Below, piece after piece: positions 34,176-43,830 of a stretch of 64,000 nt of DNA. This stretch comes from Lacrimispora saccharolytica (GTDB lineage: Bacteria; Bacillota; Clostridia; Lachnospirales; Lachnospiraceae), in contig JACJJN010000009.1 of NCBI GenBank assembly GCA_016899975.1, forward strand, positions 46,365-110,364, written 5' to 3'. Both the position numbers and the translations under genes were made by a program. Under the pieces are notes generated by a model, which saw nothing but the letters and a program-made list of their open reading frames with translations, searched no databases and had not been told where the DNA came from. How positions within the stretch are numbered: position 1 is the first letter of the stretch; every line of letters begins with the position of its first letter.

Positions 34176-35576
34176 TTATTTCGTGAAGAAATAGTTATAA
34201 GCGTTGTTATAACTGATGTTGTTGATCATTTCTTTCAGGAAGTCCGGATGATTCGGGTACTCGCCGTTCTCCACCCAGTTTCCGACTACATTACACAGAA
34301 TGCGGCGGAAATACTCATGACGCGGGAAGGAGAGGAAGCTTCTGGAGTCTGTCAGCATTCCGATGAACGGAGAGAGCAGACCGATGCTGGAAAGTACGGT
34401 CAGCTGAGCTTCCATACCCGGTTTGTGATCATTGAACCACCATGCGGTACCGAACTGCATCTTTCCACGGATGCCGCCGCCCTGGAAGTTTCCTGCCATG
34501 CTGGCAAGCATTTCGTTGTCGTTCGGGTTCAGGGAGTAGAGAACTGTCTTCGGAAGCAGGTTCTCTTTATCCATCTCGTTCAGCATTGTGCTCAGGTAAG
34601 AAGCGTATTTGATATCATCCATGCTGTCGAAGCCGGAGTCTACGCCGATGGCAGCCAGCTGACGGGAAGAGTTGTTGCGCAGTGCACCGATATGTAACTG
34701 CATAACGATGTTCTTGCGTGCGTACATCTTGCCAAGAGCGATCATCACATAGCCTTTGTACATACCGCACTCAGCAGCGGTCAGTTCCTCGCCTTCCAGA
34801 CGTTTCTTCATCACACGGTCAACGTCCTCAACGGTTGCCGGCTGATAGAAGCAGCCTTCCAGGCTGTGGTCGGTAACAACGCAGCCTACGCTGATGAAGT
34901 AGTCCATACGTTTTTCCAGAGCTTTCATCAGATCGTCCACGTTCTTGATGTCTACGCCGGAAACCTCGGACAGTTTTGCGATGTAGTCCGCATAGCCCGG
35001 TTTCTCGATCGCCATTGCTTTCTCCGGACGGAAAGTCGGAAGTACGGTGCAGCCGAAGTTTTCATTCTTCAGTGCCTTGTGAGCTTCCAGGTCGTCTGCC
35101 GGATCGTCTGTGGTACACATATATTTTACGTTCTGACGCAGGATCAGATTGCGTACGGAGAATTCTTTGGAGCGCATCTGCTCGTTTGCGCTGTCCCAGA
35201 TCTGCTTTGCAGTAGCTTCGGAAAGCGGAGCAGTGATGCCGAAGTAACGCTGTAATTCCAGATGTGTCCAGTGATACAGCGGATTTCCGATGGAATTTTC
35301 GATGGTACGTGCCCATGCGAGGAATTTGTCATAATCGGAGCCGTTTCCGGTGATCAGTTCTTCCGGAACACCCATTGCACGCATTGCGCGCCATTTGTAA
35401 TGGTCTCCGCCCAGCCATACCTGGGTCAGGTTATCCATCTGGCTGTCTTCCAGGATTGCTTTCTGGTTCAGATGGTTGTGGTAATCGAAAATCGGCATGG
35501 TTTCCGCAGCGTCATGATACAGCATTTTCGCGGTATCGGTCTGCAGCAGGAAATCAGAATCCATAAAATTCTTCAT
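34176..35576 (-). CDS. uxaC: Glucuronate isomerase
   Basis: A 466-residue uronate isomerase that interconverts D-glucuronate and D-fructuronate (or galacturonate and tagaturonate). The metal-binding start IFDYHNHLNQKAILED, LYHWTHLELQRYFGI and CTTDDPADDL are typical, and the length fits. It is the last gene of uxuA-uxuB-uxaC on the minus strand and supplies fructuronate to UxuB. AGGGAGACCAC precedes ATG. Confidence 0.95.
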   Translation of the reverse strand: MKNFMDSDFLLQTDTAKMLYHDAAETMPIFDYHNHLNQKAILEDSQMDNLTQVWLGGDHYKWRAMRAMGVPEELITGNGSDYDKFLAWARTIENSIGNPLYHWTHLELQRYFGITAPLSEATAKQIWDSANEQMRSKEFSVRNLILRQNVKYMCTTDDPADDLEAHKALKNENFGCTVLPTFRPEKAMAIEKPGYADYIAKLSEVSGVDIKNVDDLMKALEKRMDYFISVGCVVTDHSLEGCFYQPATVEDVDRVMKKRLEGEELTAAECGMYKGYVMIALGKMYARKNIVMQLHIGALRNNSSRQLAAIGVDSGFDSMDDIKYASYLSTMLNEMDKENLLPKTVLYSLNPNDNEMLASMAGNFQGGGIRGKMQFGTAWWFNDHKPGMEAQLTVLSSIGLLSPFIGMLTDSRSFLSFPRHEYFRRILCNVVGNWVENGEYPNHPDFLKEMINNISYNNAYNYFFTK

Positions 35577-35648
35577 TGTGGTCTCCCTTCTTGTATCGAA
35601 ATGATTGCGAAACCTGAAATCAGGTTCCGCAATCGGTCATTCTGTTTG

Positions 35649-37271
35649 TTATGCCAGATGTTTTTCCAGAGTAGAAGCAACAGCTCCAGGTCCTTCCAGC
35701 ATTTCAGCGAATGCAGTCAGGACTTTGTCGCACATGCCGATCTCGCACAGGTCAACGCCGAAGATAGAAGCGTTGGAAAGCAGACCGTGCAGCTTGGAAG
35801 CCAGTTCTTCTTTGGAAGGTACTTCGCCAAGTTTGAAGTCTTTTACATACGGGCAAACAGTATCCAGCAGCGGATCAGCGCTCAGCTCGAAAGCATTGCC
35901 CTTATCGTCTACTGCCATCAGGTAACGCAGCCATCCTGCAAATACCAGCGGGATTGCGTTCAGGTCATCCAGGTTCAGGCTGTCGTCTGCCTGGTAAGCC
36001 TTGATGGTCTCACCGAAACGGATCGCCAGCTTCTGAGAAGTATCGGTAGCGATACGCTGCGGGGTATCCGGCATGAACGGGTTCGGGATACGAACGTTCA
36101 GAACTTCGTCGATGAATGCTTTCGGAGAGAGAATGCCAGGATCGGTAACAACCGGAAGTCCCTCAACGTATCCGATGCGGTTCACCAGTTTTACCAGAGT
36201 CTCGTTCTTCATCTCGTCAGCGATCAGGTCATAGCCCAGCAGGCATCCGTATACAGCCAGTGCGGTGTGCAGCGGATTCAGGCAGGTGCATACTTTCATA
36301 CGCTCTACTTTGTTTACGGTGTCTCTGTCGGTCATGTAAACGCCGGCTTTTTCCAGTGCAGGTCTTCCGTTCGGGAACTTGTCCTCGATAACCAGGTACT
36401 GCGGCTCCTCAGCGTTTACGAACGGAGCGATATAGGTTCTCTTGGAAGTGATCACCGGAGCGATATCTTCAACGCCTGCTTTCTGCAGCTCTGCGCATAC
36501 AGAATCAGCCGGTCTTGGAGTGATCTTGTCGATCATGGACCATGGGAAGGAAACCTGATTCTCATCGGACAGATACTCTACGAAGCCTTCCTCTACGAAT
36601 CCTTTTGCCAGCCATTCTTTTGCCATGGTCAGGATGGAGTTCTGCAGTTTCTCACCGTTGTGAGAGCAGTTATCCATGGAAACAACAGCCAGAGGAGCTT
36701 TGCCTGCTTTGTAACGCTCGTTCAGCAGAGCACATACAACAGCCATAGCGGAACCAGCTTTTTCCGGTCCGTTATCGATGTCTGCCTGGATGAACGGGAA
36801 GTAAGTTCCATCAGCAGCTTTCAGCGCATAGCCTTTCTCTGTGATGGTGAAGGAGATCATCTGCAGTTCTTTGCTTACGAAGATCTCTTTCAGTCTGTTC
36901 CACTCTTCAGCAACGTTGGACTGAGCCTTGATTGCTTCGGTCAGGGAACCAAGAACTTTTTTCTCGGTAGAGCCGTCAGCCTTCAGGGTAACAGCCAGTA
37001 CCAGATTGTCGTATGGTTTGTAGATCTTGTCTACTACGTCGAAGTCGAATGTCTCTACGCAGGTGATACCTTTGTCGGTCTCGCCTTTGGAGATCAGGGT
37101 GTCAGCCAGTCCGCCGATGAAGATACGGAAGATGTTACCTGCTCCGAAATGTACCCATACAGGGGATTTTTTTGTGTTCTCAGCAACTTTTTCAATGTCG
37201 TAGGACGGAAGAGCGATGCCGGCTGCTTCCCACTCACTGCGGTTTTTGATACCTTCTAATGTAAGTTTCAT
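35649..37271 (-). CDS. uxuB: Fructuronate reductase (mannitol dehydrogenase family)
   Basis: A 540-residue NAD-dependent polyol dehydrogenase family protein. The N-terminal dinucleotide region includes WVHFGAGNIFRIFIGG, and the catalytic domain SMDNCSHNGEKLQNSI and NPLHTALAVYGCLLGYD (with the conserved Lys/Asn/His positions). It would reduce D-fructuronate to D-mannonate. It lies between uxuA and uxaC, 72 and 87 bases from them, which fixes its role better than sequence alone; tagaturonate reductase is the alternative. Confidence 0.9.
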   Translation of the reverse strand: MKLTLEGIKNRSEWEAAGIALPSYDIEKVAENTKKSPVWVHFGAGNIFRIFIGGLADTLISKGETDKGITCVETFDFDVVDKIYKPYDNLVLAVTLKADGSTEKKVLGSLTEAIKAQSNVAEEWNRLKEIFVSKELQMISFTITEKGYALKAADGTYFPFIQADIDNGPEKAGSAMAVVCALLNERYKAGKAPLAVVSMDNCSHNGEKLQNSILTMAKEWLAKGFVEEGFVEYLSDENQVSFPWSMIDKITPRPADSVCAELQKAGVEDIAPVITSKRTYIAPFVNAEEPQYLVIEDKFPNGRPALEKAGVYMTDRDTVNKVERMKVCTCLNPLHTALAVYGCLLGYDLIADEMKNETLVKLVNRIGYVEGLPVVTDPGILSPKAFIDEVLNVRIPNPFMPDTPQRIATDTSQKLAIRFGETIKAYQADDSLNLDDLNAIPLVFAGWLRYLMAVDDKGNAFELSADPLLDTVCPYVKDFKLGEVPSKEELASKLHGLLSNASIFGVDLCEIGMCDKVLTAFAEMLEGPGAVASTLEKHLA

Positions 37272-37358
37272 ATTTATCTACGCTTCTTTCTTTGATTTTT
37301 GGAAGGGCTGCAGTTTCTGCAGCCCATGTGTTCGTGTTGGATAAAAATTCAGATCAGA

Positions 37359-38435
37359 TTATTTTGCTTTTGCTTCTTTTTCGATGGACTCCCAGAGGCC
37401 GCACAGATAAGCAGCGCCCAGAGCACGGTCATACAGACCATAGCCAGGCATCGCTTTTTCGCCCCAGATCATACGTCCGTGGTCCGGACGGATCGGTCCT
37501 TCGAATCCGATGTCATACAGAGCACGCATGATCGCATGCATATCGAAAGTTCCGTCTGCGCTCAGATGTGCGCTTTCCTCGAAATCACGCATACCGTCAT
37601 TGAAACGAAGGTTACGAACGTGTGCGAAGTGGATTCTGCCTTTCAGCATATGGATGGTGTCGATCAGGTCATTGCCCAGGTTTGTTCCGTAGGAACCGGT
37701 ACAGAAAGTAACACCGTTGTGTTTGTTCGGAACCATTTCCATCATACGTTTCAGGTTTGCCTGAGTAGAGATGATACGCGGCAGACCGAATACGCTCCAG
37801 GAGGGATCGTCCGGATGGATTGCCATGTTGATATCGTACTTGTCACATACCGGCATGATCGCTTCCAGGAAGTATTTCAGGTTGTCCAGCAGTTTGTCAT
37901 CGTCGATGTCTTTGTACAGCTCGAACAGCTCTTTTACTTTCTCCATACGCTCCGGCTCCCAGCCCGGCATGATGGAACCGTTCATGTCATCCTTGATGCT
38001 GGAGAACATGGATTCCGGATCCATGCTGTCGATCTTGTCCTGGCTGTAAGCGAGAACGGTGGATCCGTCTGCTCTCATACGATCCAGTTCTGTTCTTGTC
38101 CAGTCGAATACCGGCATGAAGTTGTAGCAAACCATGTGAATATCAGCTTTTCCAAGGTTTTCCAGTGTTTCGATGTAAGCTGCGATATCTTTGTCGCGCT
38201 CCGGAGCACCTGTCTTGATGGCATCGCTGACATTAACGCTCTCGATACCTGCCAGATGAAGGCCTGCATCCTCAACTTCTTTCTTCATTGCCAGGATCTC
38301 GTCCAGTGTCCATACCTCTCCCGGCATTTTGTTGTAAAGAGTTGTGATGATTCCCTTTACATAGCAGCTCTGACGAATCTGCTCCAGAGTTACGGTATCG
38401 TAGTCTTTGCCGTACCAGCGCATTGTCATTTCCAT
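37359..38435 (-). CDS. uxuA: Mannonate dehydratase
   Basis: A 358-residue D-mannonate dehydratase that yields 2-keto-3-deoxygluconate. Landmarks are MRWYGKDYDTVTLEQIRQ, VYNFMPVFDWTRT-like (here CYNFMPVFDWTRTEL), IHPDDPSWSVFGLPRI and HFAHVRNLRF, which hold the metal-binding Cys/His residues. It is the first gene of the hexuronate operon; GAAAGGAGC precedes ATG. KDG kinase and aldolase for the next steps are not in the window. Confidence 0.95.
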   Translation of the reverse strand: MEMTMRWYGKDYDTVTLEQIRQSCYVKGIITTLYNKMPGEVWTLDEILAMKKEVEDAGLHLAGIESVNVSDAIKTGAPERDKDIAAYIETLENLGKADIHMVCYNFMPVFDWTRTELDRMRADGSTVLAYSQDKIDSMDPESMFSSIKDDMNGSIMPGWEPERMEKVKELFELYKDIDDDKLLDNLKYFLEAIMPVCDKYDINMAIHPDDPSWSVFGLPRIISTQANLKRMMEMVPNKHNGVTFCTGSYGTNLGNDLIDTIHMLKGRIHFAHVRNLRFNDGMRDFEESAHLSADGTFDMHAIMRALYDIGFEGPIRPDHGRMIWGEKAMPGYGLYDRALGAAYLCGLWESIEKEAKAK

Positions 38436-38644
38436 AGTGTATAAGCTCCTTTCTTTTGCTCATTCATTTGTTACTTCTATCTTATCTGAATTCTGAAAAG
38501 TTTCCATAGACAAAATTGTGCTATGTATTGCAAAAATTGCGGTGATGAGGTATTATGTAGGAAAAGGATATGCAATCGACCTGAAAATTATACAAATTAA
38601 ACGAAAAATTAGAGGGATATCAGACAGAAAGAGGACAAAGGATA

Positions 38645-39523
38645 TTGAAGAAAAAGCGGTTTGAAACGGAATGGAAAAAACGCCAGTATATGGAGGAGAA
38701 AGATTATGAGATTTATTATTATAATGATCACAATCTGTCTCCGGTAAGGGCCCATTCCCATAATTATTACGAAATCTACTTTTTTCTGGAGGGCGACGCG
38801 GAGATGAATGCCGAGGAACAGGTCTTCTGGCCGAAACCCGGTGAAGTTCTGGTCATTCCGCCGGGAGTTGTACATTTCCTGCGGATCCGGAACAGAGAAA
38901 AGCCTTACCGCAGGATCGTACTCTGGATTTCAGCGAGTTATCTGGAAGGATTGCTGCTGCGGTCGGAGGATTACGGCTATCTGTTTCAGAGAGCCAGGCT
39001 GAAAAAACAGTATCTGTATCAGTTCGATCCGATCCTTGCCAATCAGCTGCAGGGCATGGCGTTCCGGATGATCGAGGAACAGTGGGGCGACCGTTACGGC
39101 AAGCAGACGTTTCTCTACCTGAAACTCAATGAGCTGCTGATGGTGATGAACCGTATGGTGTACGAGCAGAATCACAAGAAGGTGGCGAAAGGCGAGGAGG
39201 AGGTTTACCAGACAATCTGCAATTTTATCGCCTCCCATCTGGAAGAAGACCTGTCCCTGGAACGGCTGTCCAACCTGTTTTTCCTGAACAAATATTATAT
39301 TGCGCATCTGTTTAAAGATAAGGTAGGAATGTCGGCGCATCAGTACATCACAAGAAAAAGGCTGGATGCCTGCAAAGACGCCATCCTTGGAGACGAGCCC
39401 ATCGGACAGATCTGCCAGCAGTTCGGATTTTCCGATTACACCAGTTTTTACCGAAGATTCAAAAGAGAGTATGGCGTGTCGCCGAAGGAATACCGGCAGC
39501 AGCATCAGATGGAAGTGCTTTAA
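38645..39523 (+). CDS. AraC family regulator, divergent from uxuA
   Basis: A 292-residue regulator. An N-terminal cupin-like sensing domain (PVRAHSHNYYEIYFFLEGD, VLVIPPGVVHFL) precedes a C-terminal double helix-turn-helix: LSLERLSNLFFLNKYYIAHLF and IGQICQQFGFSDYTSFYRRF. The start is probably TTG 38645 with AAAGGA nearby; ATG 38690 is possible. Position back to back with uxuA-uxuB-uxaC makes it the likely regulator of hexuronate use, the effector being a uronate or pathway intermediate. Confidence 0.88.
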   Translation: MKKKRFETEWKKRQYMEEKDYEIYYYNDHNLSPVRAHSHNYYEIYFFLEGDAEMNAEEQVFWPKPGEVLVIPPGVVHFLRIRNREKPYRRIVLWISASYLEGLLLRSEDYGYLFQRARLKKQYLYQFDPILANQLQGMAFRMIEEQWGDRYGKQTFLYLKLNELLMVMNRMVYEQNHKKVAKGEEEVYQTICNFIASHLEEDLSLERLSNLFFLNKYYIAHLFKDKVGMSAHQYITRKRLDACKDAILGDEPIGQICQQFGFSDYTSFYRRFKREYGVSPKEYRQQHQMEVL

Positions 39524-39540
39524 TATAAGAAAAAGTAAAT

Positions 39541-39586
39541 TTTTCATTGGCGGATGCCGTAACGGTTCAGTTGGCTGAATGGTTAC
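39541..39586. repeat. Intergenic repeat copy, end of module C and full module A
   Basis: TTTTCATTGGCGGATGCC (module C tail) runs straight into the module A palindrome GTAACGGTTCAG...CTGAATGGTTAC. Confidence 0.7.
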
Positions 39587-39757
39587 AATATCTGGCAGAA
39601 GCCATGGAGCAGAATATTGAAGATGAAAACAAGAGATACTGAAATAAGATTGTGTCTCTTGTTTTTTTGTGCTTTTTTATCAGCACGGAAAGTCTGGCGG
39701 GGCAGAAGACAAAAAGAAACAGAAGAAAAAGGTTCTGCGGAAAAGAAGGAGATTCGT

Positions 39758-40282
39758 ATGTTGGGATGGAAGAAAGGGTTGCTGCGGTATTCGCTTTTAT
39801 TTTTGACAGGTTACTGCGTTTATCTGGCGCTGGAAGTGACGTTCCGCGGCTACAGCTTCCGGCTGATGGGCCTGACCGGCGGAATCGTTATGGTGGTGAT
39901 CGGATTTCTGCTGCGCCATGGCATGTGGAAATTACAGCTCCCCCTGCAGATGATGATCGGAGCGGTCATCATTACTGCTCTGGAGCTGGCCGCCGGTCTG
40001 TTCTCTCTGGAAGTTCTGGGGATCCGGATGTGGGATTACCGGGACGAGTGGATGAGCATGTGCGCCAACCTGATCTGCCCCCGCTATACTTTGTACTGGT
40101 TTCTGCTCTCAGGGGTGGCGATCTTTTTTATCGGAGCAGTGGACTACTATCTGCTGGACATCGGACATCGCCCGGTTTACCGGATGTTCCGCTGGAAGTT
40201 CGCGTTTCCGGAAGCTCGAAGAATCCGGCAGGGGCAGACGGCGGATGCAGAAACTACAGTTAGGAGGGAAGGGAGATACTGA
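39758..40282 (+). CDS. ABC-transporter type IV-like membrane protein
   Basis: A 174-residue membrane protein of the putative ABC-transporter type IV family (PF06541). Four to five membrane segments are visible (for example LLRYSLLFLTGYCVYLALEV and TGGIVMVVIGFLL); WDYRDEWMSMCANLICPRYT is the conserved WDY-N-x-G/C-L-like segment of the family. Function is not known; no ATPase gene adjoins. ATG 39758 follows AAGGAGATTCGT; the longer frame overlaps a repeat and lacks a site. Confidence 0.7.
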   Translation: MLGWKKGLLRYSLLFLTGYCVYLALEVTFRGYSFRLMGLTGGIVMVVIGFLLRHGMWKLQLPLQMMIGAVIITALELAAGLFSLEVLGIRMWDYRDEWMSMCANLICPRYTLYWFLLSGVAIFFIGAVDYYLLDIGHRPVYRMFRWKFAFPEARRIRQGQTADAETTVRREGRY

Positions 40283-40300
40283 TCTTTCCTTATTCAATGT

Positions 40301-40376
40301 GAATTTATGCGGACGAAAGCAGTCAGGAGCAGGTGGCATGTGTGGATGGAAGGCGGCTGCTTTCGTCCGCATTCAT
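40301..40376 (+). repeat. Two-copy structured element, copy 2
   Basis: ATGCGGACGAAAGCAG pairs perfectly (16 bp) with CTGCTTTCGTCCGCAT around a 33-base loop containing GTGGCATGTGTG and GGCGG. The loop words recur in copy 1 near 16.0 kb on the other strand, where the stem differs in sequence but still pairs. It lies between the membrane protein gene and proS. Confidence 0.65.
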
Positions 40377-40483
40377 AAAAGAAGATCAAAAAGGTATTTA
40401 CATAAGGAAGTAATCAGGTTTATAATAGACCATACATGTCCAAAGCCGTGGCTTTGGAAAAAAATGAGAAGAGGATGAAAGCA

Positions 40484-42226
40484 ATGAAGGTTTCAAAATT
40501 AGTTGGTGAAAGATTCAAAGAAAAACCCGCCGACTGCGTGATCGACAGCCATGCGCTGATGGTCAAGGGCGGATATATCAAGTATGTGGCAAACGGTATC
40601 TATTCTCTGTTCACCCCGGGCAAACGGGTGACTTCCAAGATCGAGCGGATCATCCGCGAAGAGATGGATGCGATTGACGGTCAGGAAGTGATGTTCCCGG
40701 TTGTGCTTCCAGGTTCACTCTGGGAGGAGTCCGGAAGATTTGAGAGTGTCGGCGCGGAGCTGGTACGTTTCCGTGACCGCAACAACAGCAGTATGGTTCT
40801 TGGAATGACTCACGAGGAGGCATCGGTACATCTGGTAAGAGAATATGCGAACTCCTACACCAAGTATCCGTTTATGATCTATCAGATTCAGACAAAATTC
40901 CGTGATGAGGCGAGACCGAGAGCAGGTCTGCTCCGTGTACGTGAATTTACCATGAAGGATGCCTATTCCTTCCATACATCACAGGAAGATCTGGAGCGTT
41001 ACTATCAGATCTGCTACGATGCGTACCATCGTATTTTTGCGAGAGCCGGTGTTCCGGATGTGGTTGCGGTAAAATCTGATTCCGGTATGATGGGAGGAAG
41101 CGTTTCCCATGAATATATGCTTCTGACACCGATCGGAGAGGACTCCATCGCAATCTGTGACGGCTGTGATTATAAGGCAAATATGGAAGCGGCAGAGAAC
41201 CTGGTGGACAATTCCGGAAATAACAGGGCGATGGCGGAACTGGAGAAAGTTTATACACCGAACCTGAGCACCATCGAAGATGTTACAAAGGCGCTGAACC
41301 TTCCGATTGAAAATACATGCAAGGCGGTTGTTTACCAGAAGAACAGTGACGACAGCTTTGTCGTAGTCTTCATGCGCGGAGATATGGAGGCAAATGAGAC
41401 GAAGATCACGAACTTTATCGGCGATCATATCCATCCGGCGAATATCGAGGATGACAGCATCCTGGTAGCTGGATTTATCGGACCGTACCAGCTGAATCAG
41501 GATGTGACGGTTCTGTATGACCAGTCTCTGAAGGGAATTGAATATATGTCCTGCGGCGCCAATGAGAGAGATTACCATTATGTAGGGCTGAATCTTGCCC
41601 GCGACCTTGGACAGGAACCGGAGTTCCATGACTTTACAAAGATCCGTGACGGCGGCATCTGCCCGAAATGCGGCAAACCGATGATCCGTGTACACCGCGG
41701 CGTTGAGGTAGGAAATATCTTTCAGCTGGGAACCAAATACACCAAGAGCATGGGCATGAAATATATCGACAAGAACAACGAAGAGCAGTACCCGATCATG
41801 GGATGCTACGGCATCGGCGTCGGGCGTCTGGCGGCTTCCGTCTGCGAGGCGCATCACGACGAGTATGGCCCGATCTGGCCGATCACCATCGCGCCATGGG
41901 AGGTTCATATCTGCTGTCTTCGTGTGGACGATGCAGAGTGCAAAGAATACGCGGATCAGCTGTATGCAGATCTTCAGAAAAAACATGTGGAAGTGATCTA
42001 CGACGACAGAGATGTGCGTCCGGGTGCGATGTTCTCCGACGCGGATCTGCTGGGCGTTCCGGTGCGCGTGGTTGTCAGCCCGAGAAATATGAAGGAAGGC
42101 AATGTGGAGATCGTGACCCGTGACAAGCGCTTCAAATTTATCGTGGAGAAAGATCAGGCACAGGAGAAAATTTTTGAACTGATCGATACACTGAAAAATG
42201 AGATCATGGAAAAGGTTGAGCAGTAA
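40484..42226 (+). CDS. proS: Prolyl-tRNA synthetase
   Basis: A 580-residue class II synthetase of the bacterial ProS type with the editing insertion. Motif 2 region is TKFRDEARPRAGLLRVREF; GLNLARDLGQEPEFHDF lies in the insertion; motif 3 is MGCYGIGVGRLAASV, and the anticodon-binding domain follows (APWEVHICCLRVD). ATG 40484 was chosen with AGAAGAGG about 9 bases upstream; ATG 40475 would leave none. No T-box leader is present upstream; instead the structured element is there. Confidence 0.96.
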   Translation: MKVSKLVGERFKEKPADCVIDSHALMVKGGYIKYVANGIYSLFTPGKRVTSKIERIIREEMDAIDGQEVMFPVVLPGSLWEESGRFESVGAELVRFRDRNNSSMVLGMTHEEASVHLVREYANSYTKYPFMIYQIQTKFRDEARPRAGLLRVREFTMKDAYSFHTSQEDLERYYQICYDAYHRIFARAGVPDVVAVKSDSGMMGGSVSHEYMLLTPIGEDSIAICDGCDYKANMEAAENLVDNSGNNRAMAELEKVYTPNLSTIEDVTKALNLPIENTCKAVVYQKNSDDSFVVVFMRGDMEANETKITNFIGDHIHPANIEDDSILVAGFIGPYQLNQDVTVLYDQSLKGIEYMSCGANERDYHYVGLNLARDLGQEPEFHDFTKIRDGGICPKCGKPMIRVHRGVEVGNIFQLGTKYTKSMGMKYIDKNNEEQYPIMGCYGIGVGRLAASVCEAHHDEYGPIWPITIAPWEVHICCLRVDDAECKEYADQLYADLQKKHVEVIYDDRDVRPGAMFSDADLLGVPVRVVVSPRNMKEGNVEIVTRDKRFKFIVEKDQAQEKIFELIDTLKNEIMEKVEQ

Positions 42227-42233
42227 ATCAGAC

Positions 42234-42261
42234 GGAATGGTTCTGTTAGCTGAACGGTTAC
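42234..42261. repeat. Degenerate module A repeat
   Basis: GGAATGGTTCTGTTAGCTGAACGGTTACC is an imperfect form of the GTAACNGTTCAGC palindrome, placed a few bases after proS. Confidence 0.5.
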
Positions 42262-42293
42262 CATCAGACTGCAGAAGATAACGGCAGCCAAGG

Positions 42294-42472
42294 CACTGCA
42301 GGAAACCGGAGATCCTTCGGGAGAGCGGTTTTCTGCAGTGTTTTCTTGTTTCATAGGAAATTCTTTCCTATGAAATAAAAACGCTCCGCGAGGATCGCAC
42401 TGCGGCGGAGTGGAAGATGTCGCTTGTGCGACCCGCCGCAGGCGGAGAATCCTGCAAAGCAGGATTCTTTTT
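42294..42472. terminator. Terminator region between proS and tsaC (three hairpins)
   Basis: The 360-base gap holds, in order: CACTGCAGGAAACCG/CGGTTTTCTGCAGTG followed by TTTTCTTG (a good proS terminator, to 42346); the palindrome TTTCATAGGAAA/TTTCCTATGAAA; and AGAATCCTGC/GCAGGATTCT followed by TTTT (42446-42472). A GC-rich CTCCGC...GGCGGAG stem lies between the last two. No gene is seen. Confidence 0.75.
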
Positions 42473-42589
42473 CAATTTTCAGGAAAGTTCTCCGGGCGGA
42501 AAAAAGAGGTTTCCATTTTTCCTTCCGAATGGTATAATCGGAACAGAGGTTGTGAATAGTAACAAAAAAAGAAACAGGGAGAGAAAGAG

Positions 42590-43642
42590 ATGAAGGCATG
42601 GGTTGCCAGAATGACAGAAGAAGAACTGGATGAGGAAGCCATACAAAAGGCGGGAGAAATCCTGAAAACCGGCGGACTGGCGGCATTTCCGACAGAAACC
42701 GTGTACGGTCTTGGAGGGAACGCGCTGGATGCCACCGCTTCCAGAAAGATTTACGCGGCGAAGGGCAGACCAAGCGACAATCCTTTGATCGTGCATATTG
42801 CGAGACTGGAGGATCTGGAGACGGTTGCGCGGAATATCCCTGAGAAAGCATGGCGGCTGGCGAAGACCTGCTGGCCCGGTCCTCTGACCATGATCCTGGA
42901 AAAGACGGAAGTGGTTCCTTATGAGACCACCGGCGGACTGGACACTGTGGCGGTACGCTTTCCGAGCAATAAGATCGCGCAGGCGCTGATCACCGCGGCG
43001 GGCGGTTTTGTCGCGGCGCCAAGTGCAAATACTTCCGGAAGGCCGAGTCCGACGACTGCAGCTCACGTGGAGGAGGATCTGGGTGAAAGGATTGACTGCA
43101 TTCTTGACGGAGGAATGGTGGATATCGGATTGGAGTCCACGATCGTGGATTTCACCGAGGAAACGCCTATGATCCTGCGTCCCGGCTATCTGAACCAGAA
43201 GAGACTGGAAGAAATCCTGGGCGAGGTAAAAGTGGATCCGGGCATTCTGGCGGAGCAGCCACATGTCCGGCCAAAAGCTCCCGGAATGCGCTACAAGCAT
43301 TATGCGCCGAAGGCGGAACTGACCATTGTGGAAGGAAGCACGGAAAAGGTTGTGTCCAAAATCCGTGACCTGACAAAGCAGCAGATCGGGCAGGGCATCC
43401 GTGTCGGGATTATCTGCACCGATGAAACCAGGGCGGAGTACCCGGAAGGCGACGTGAAAAGTATCGGCGCGCGGGCGGACGAGGCTTCCATCGCCCGGCA
43501 TCTGTACGGAATCCTCCGGGAATTTGATGACGATCAGGTGGAGATCATCTATTCGGAGGCATTTGATACCCCGGATATGGGACAGGCAATTATGAACCGT
43601 CTTCTGAAAGCTGCAGGACACAAGCTGATAGAAGCGAAGTAA
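42590..43642 (+). CDS. tsaC: Threonylcarbamoyl-AMP synthase (TsaC/Sua5)
   Basis: A 350-residue Sua5-type enzyme making threonylcarbamoyl-AMP for the t6A modification of ANN-decoding tRNAs. The YrdC-like domain has GGLAAFPTETVYGLGGNA, IYAAKGRPSDNPLIVHI, and FVAAPSANTSGRPSPT; the extra C-terminal Sua5 domain accounts for the length. GGGAGAGAAAGAG precedes ATG. As in Bacillus (ywlC-ywlE-ywlF), it is followed by a LMW-phosphatase-like gene and rpiB. Confidence 0.95.
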   Translation: MKAWVARMTEEELDEEAIQKAGEILKTGGLAAFPTETVYGLGGNALDATASRKIYAAKGRPSDNPLIVHIARLEDLETVARNIPEKAWRLAKTCWPGPLTMILEKTEVVPYETTGGLDTVAVRFPSNKIAQALITAAGGFVAAPSANTSGRPSPTTAAHVEEDLGERIDCILDGGMVDIGLESTIVDFTEETPMILRPGYLNQKRLEEILGEVKVDPGILAEQPHVRPKAPGMRYKHYAPKAELTIVEGSTEKVVSKIRDLTKQQIGQGIRVGIICTDETRAEYPEGDVKSIGARADEASIARHLYGILREFDDDQVEIIYSEAFDTPDMGQAIMNRLLKAAGHKLIEAK

Positions 43643-43653
43643 CTTTTCCGTCA

Positions 43654-43770
43654 GGTCTGCGCATTTACTGCGCGGACCGTATGAAAACGCAGCGTTTATG
43701 GGTATCCGCCCTATCGCGCAGCGATTTTTCATGGCGGATGCCGAAACAGTTCAGCCAGCTGAACTGTTTC
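43654..43770. repeat. Intergenic repeat copy, full B-C-A
   Basis: The best complete copy. Module B GGTCTGCGCATTTACTGCGCGGACC; module C GGTATCCGCC...CGCAGCGATTTTTCAT...GGCGGATGCCG, whose ends pair; module A a perfect palindrome GAAACAGTTCAGC-CA-GCTGAACTGTTTC. It lies between tsaC and the YwlE-like gene, which are otherwise syntenic with Bacillus. Confidence 0.75.
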
Positions 43771-43830
43771 GAAGCGTAACAAGTAACAGCGGGGAACCTT
43801 TGCTGTTACCGTGAATCAGAGGTAAGGAAC

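Noticed and set aside
35262..37259. 665-residue plus-strand frame
   Set aside because: It is antisense to both uxaC and uxuB, two certain genes, and crosses their intergenic gap; it arises from codon bias.
40380..40484. T-box leader for proS
   Set aside because: No AGGGTGGNACCGCG-like word or specifier structure is present; only the two-copy structured element stands upstream.
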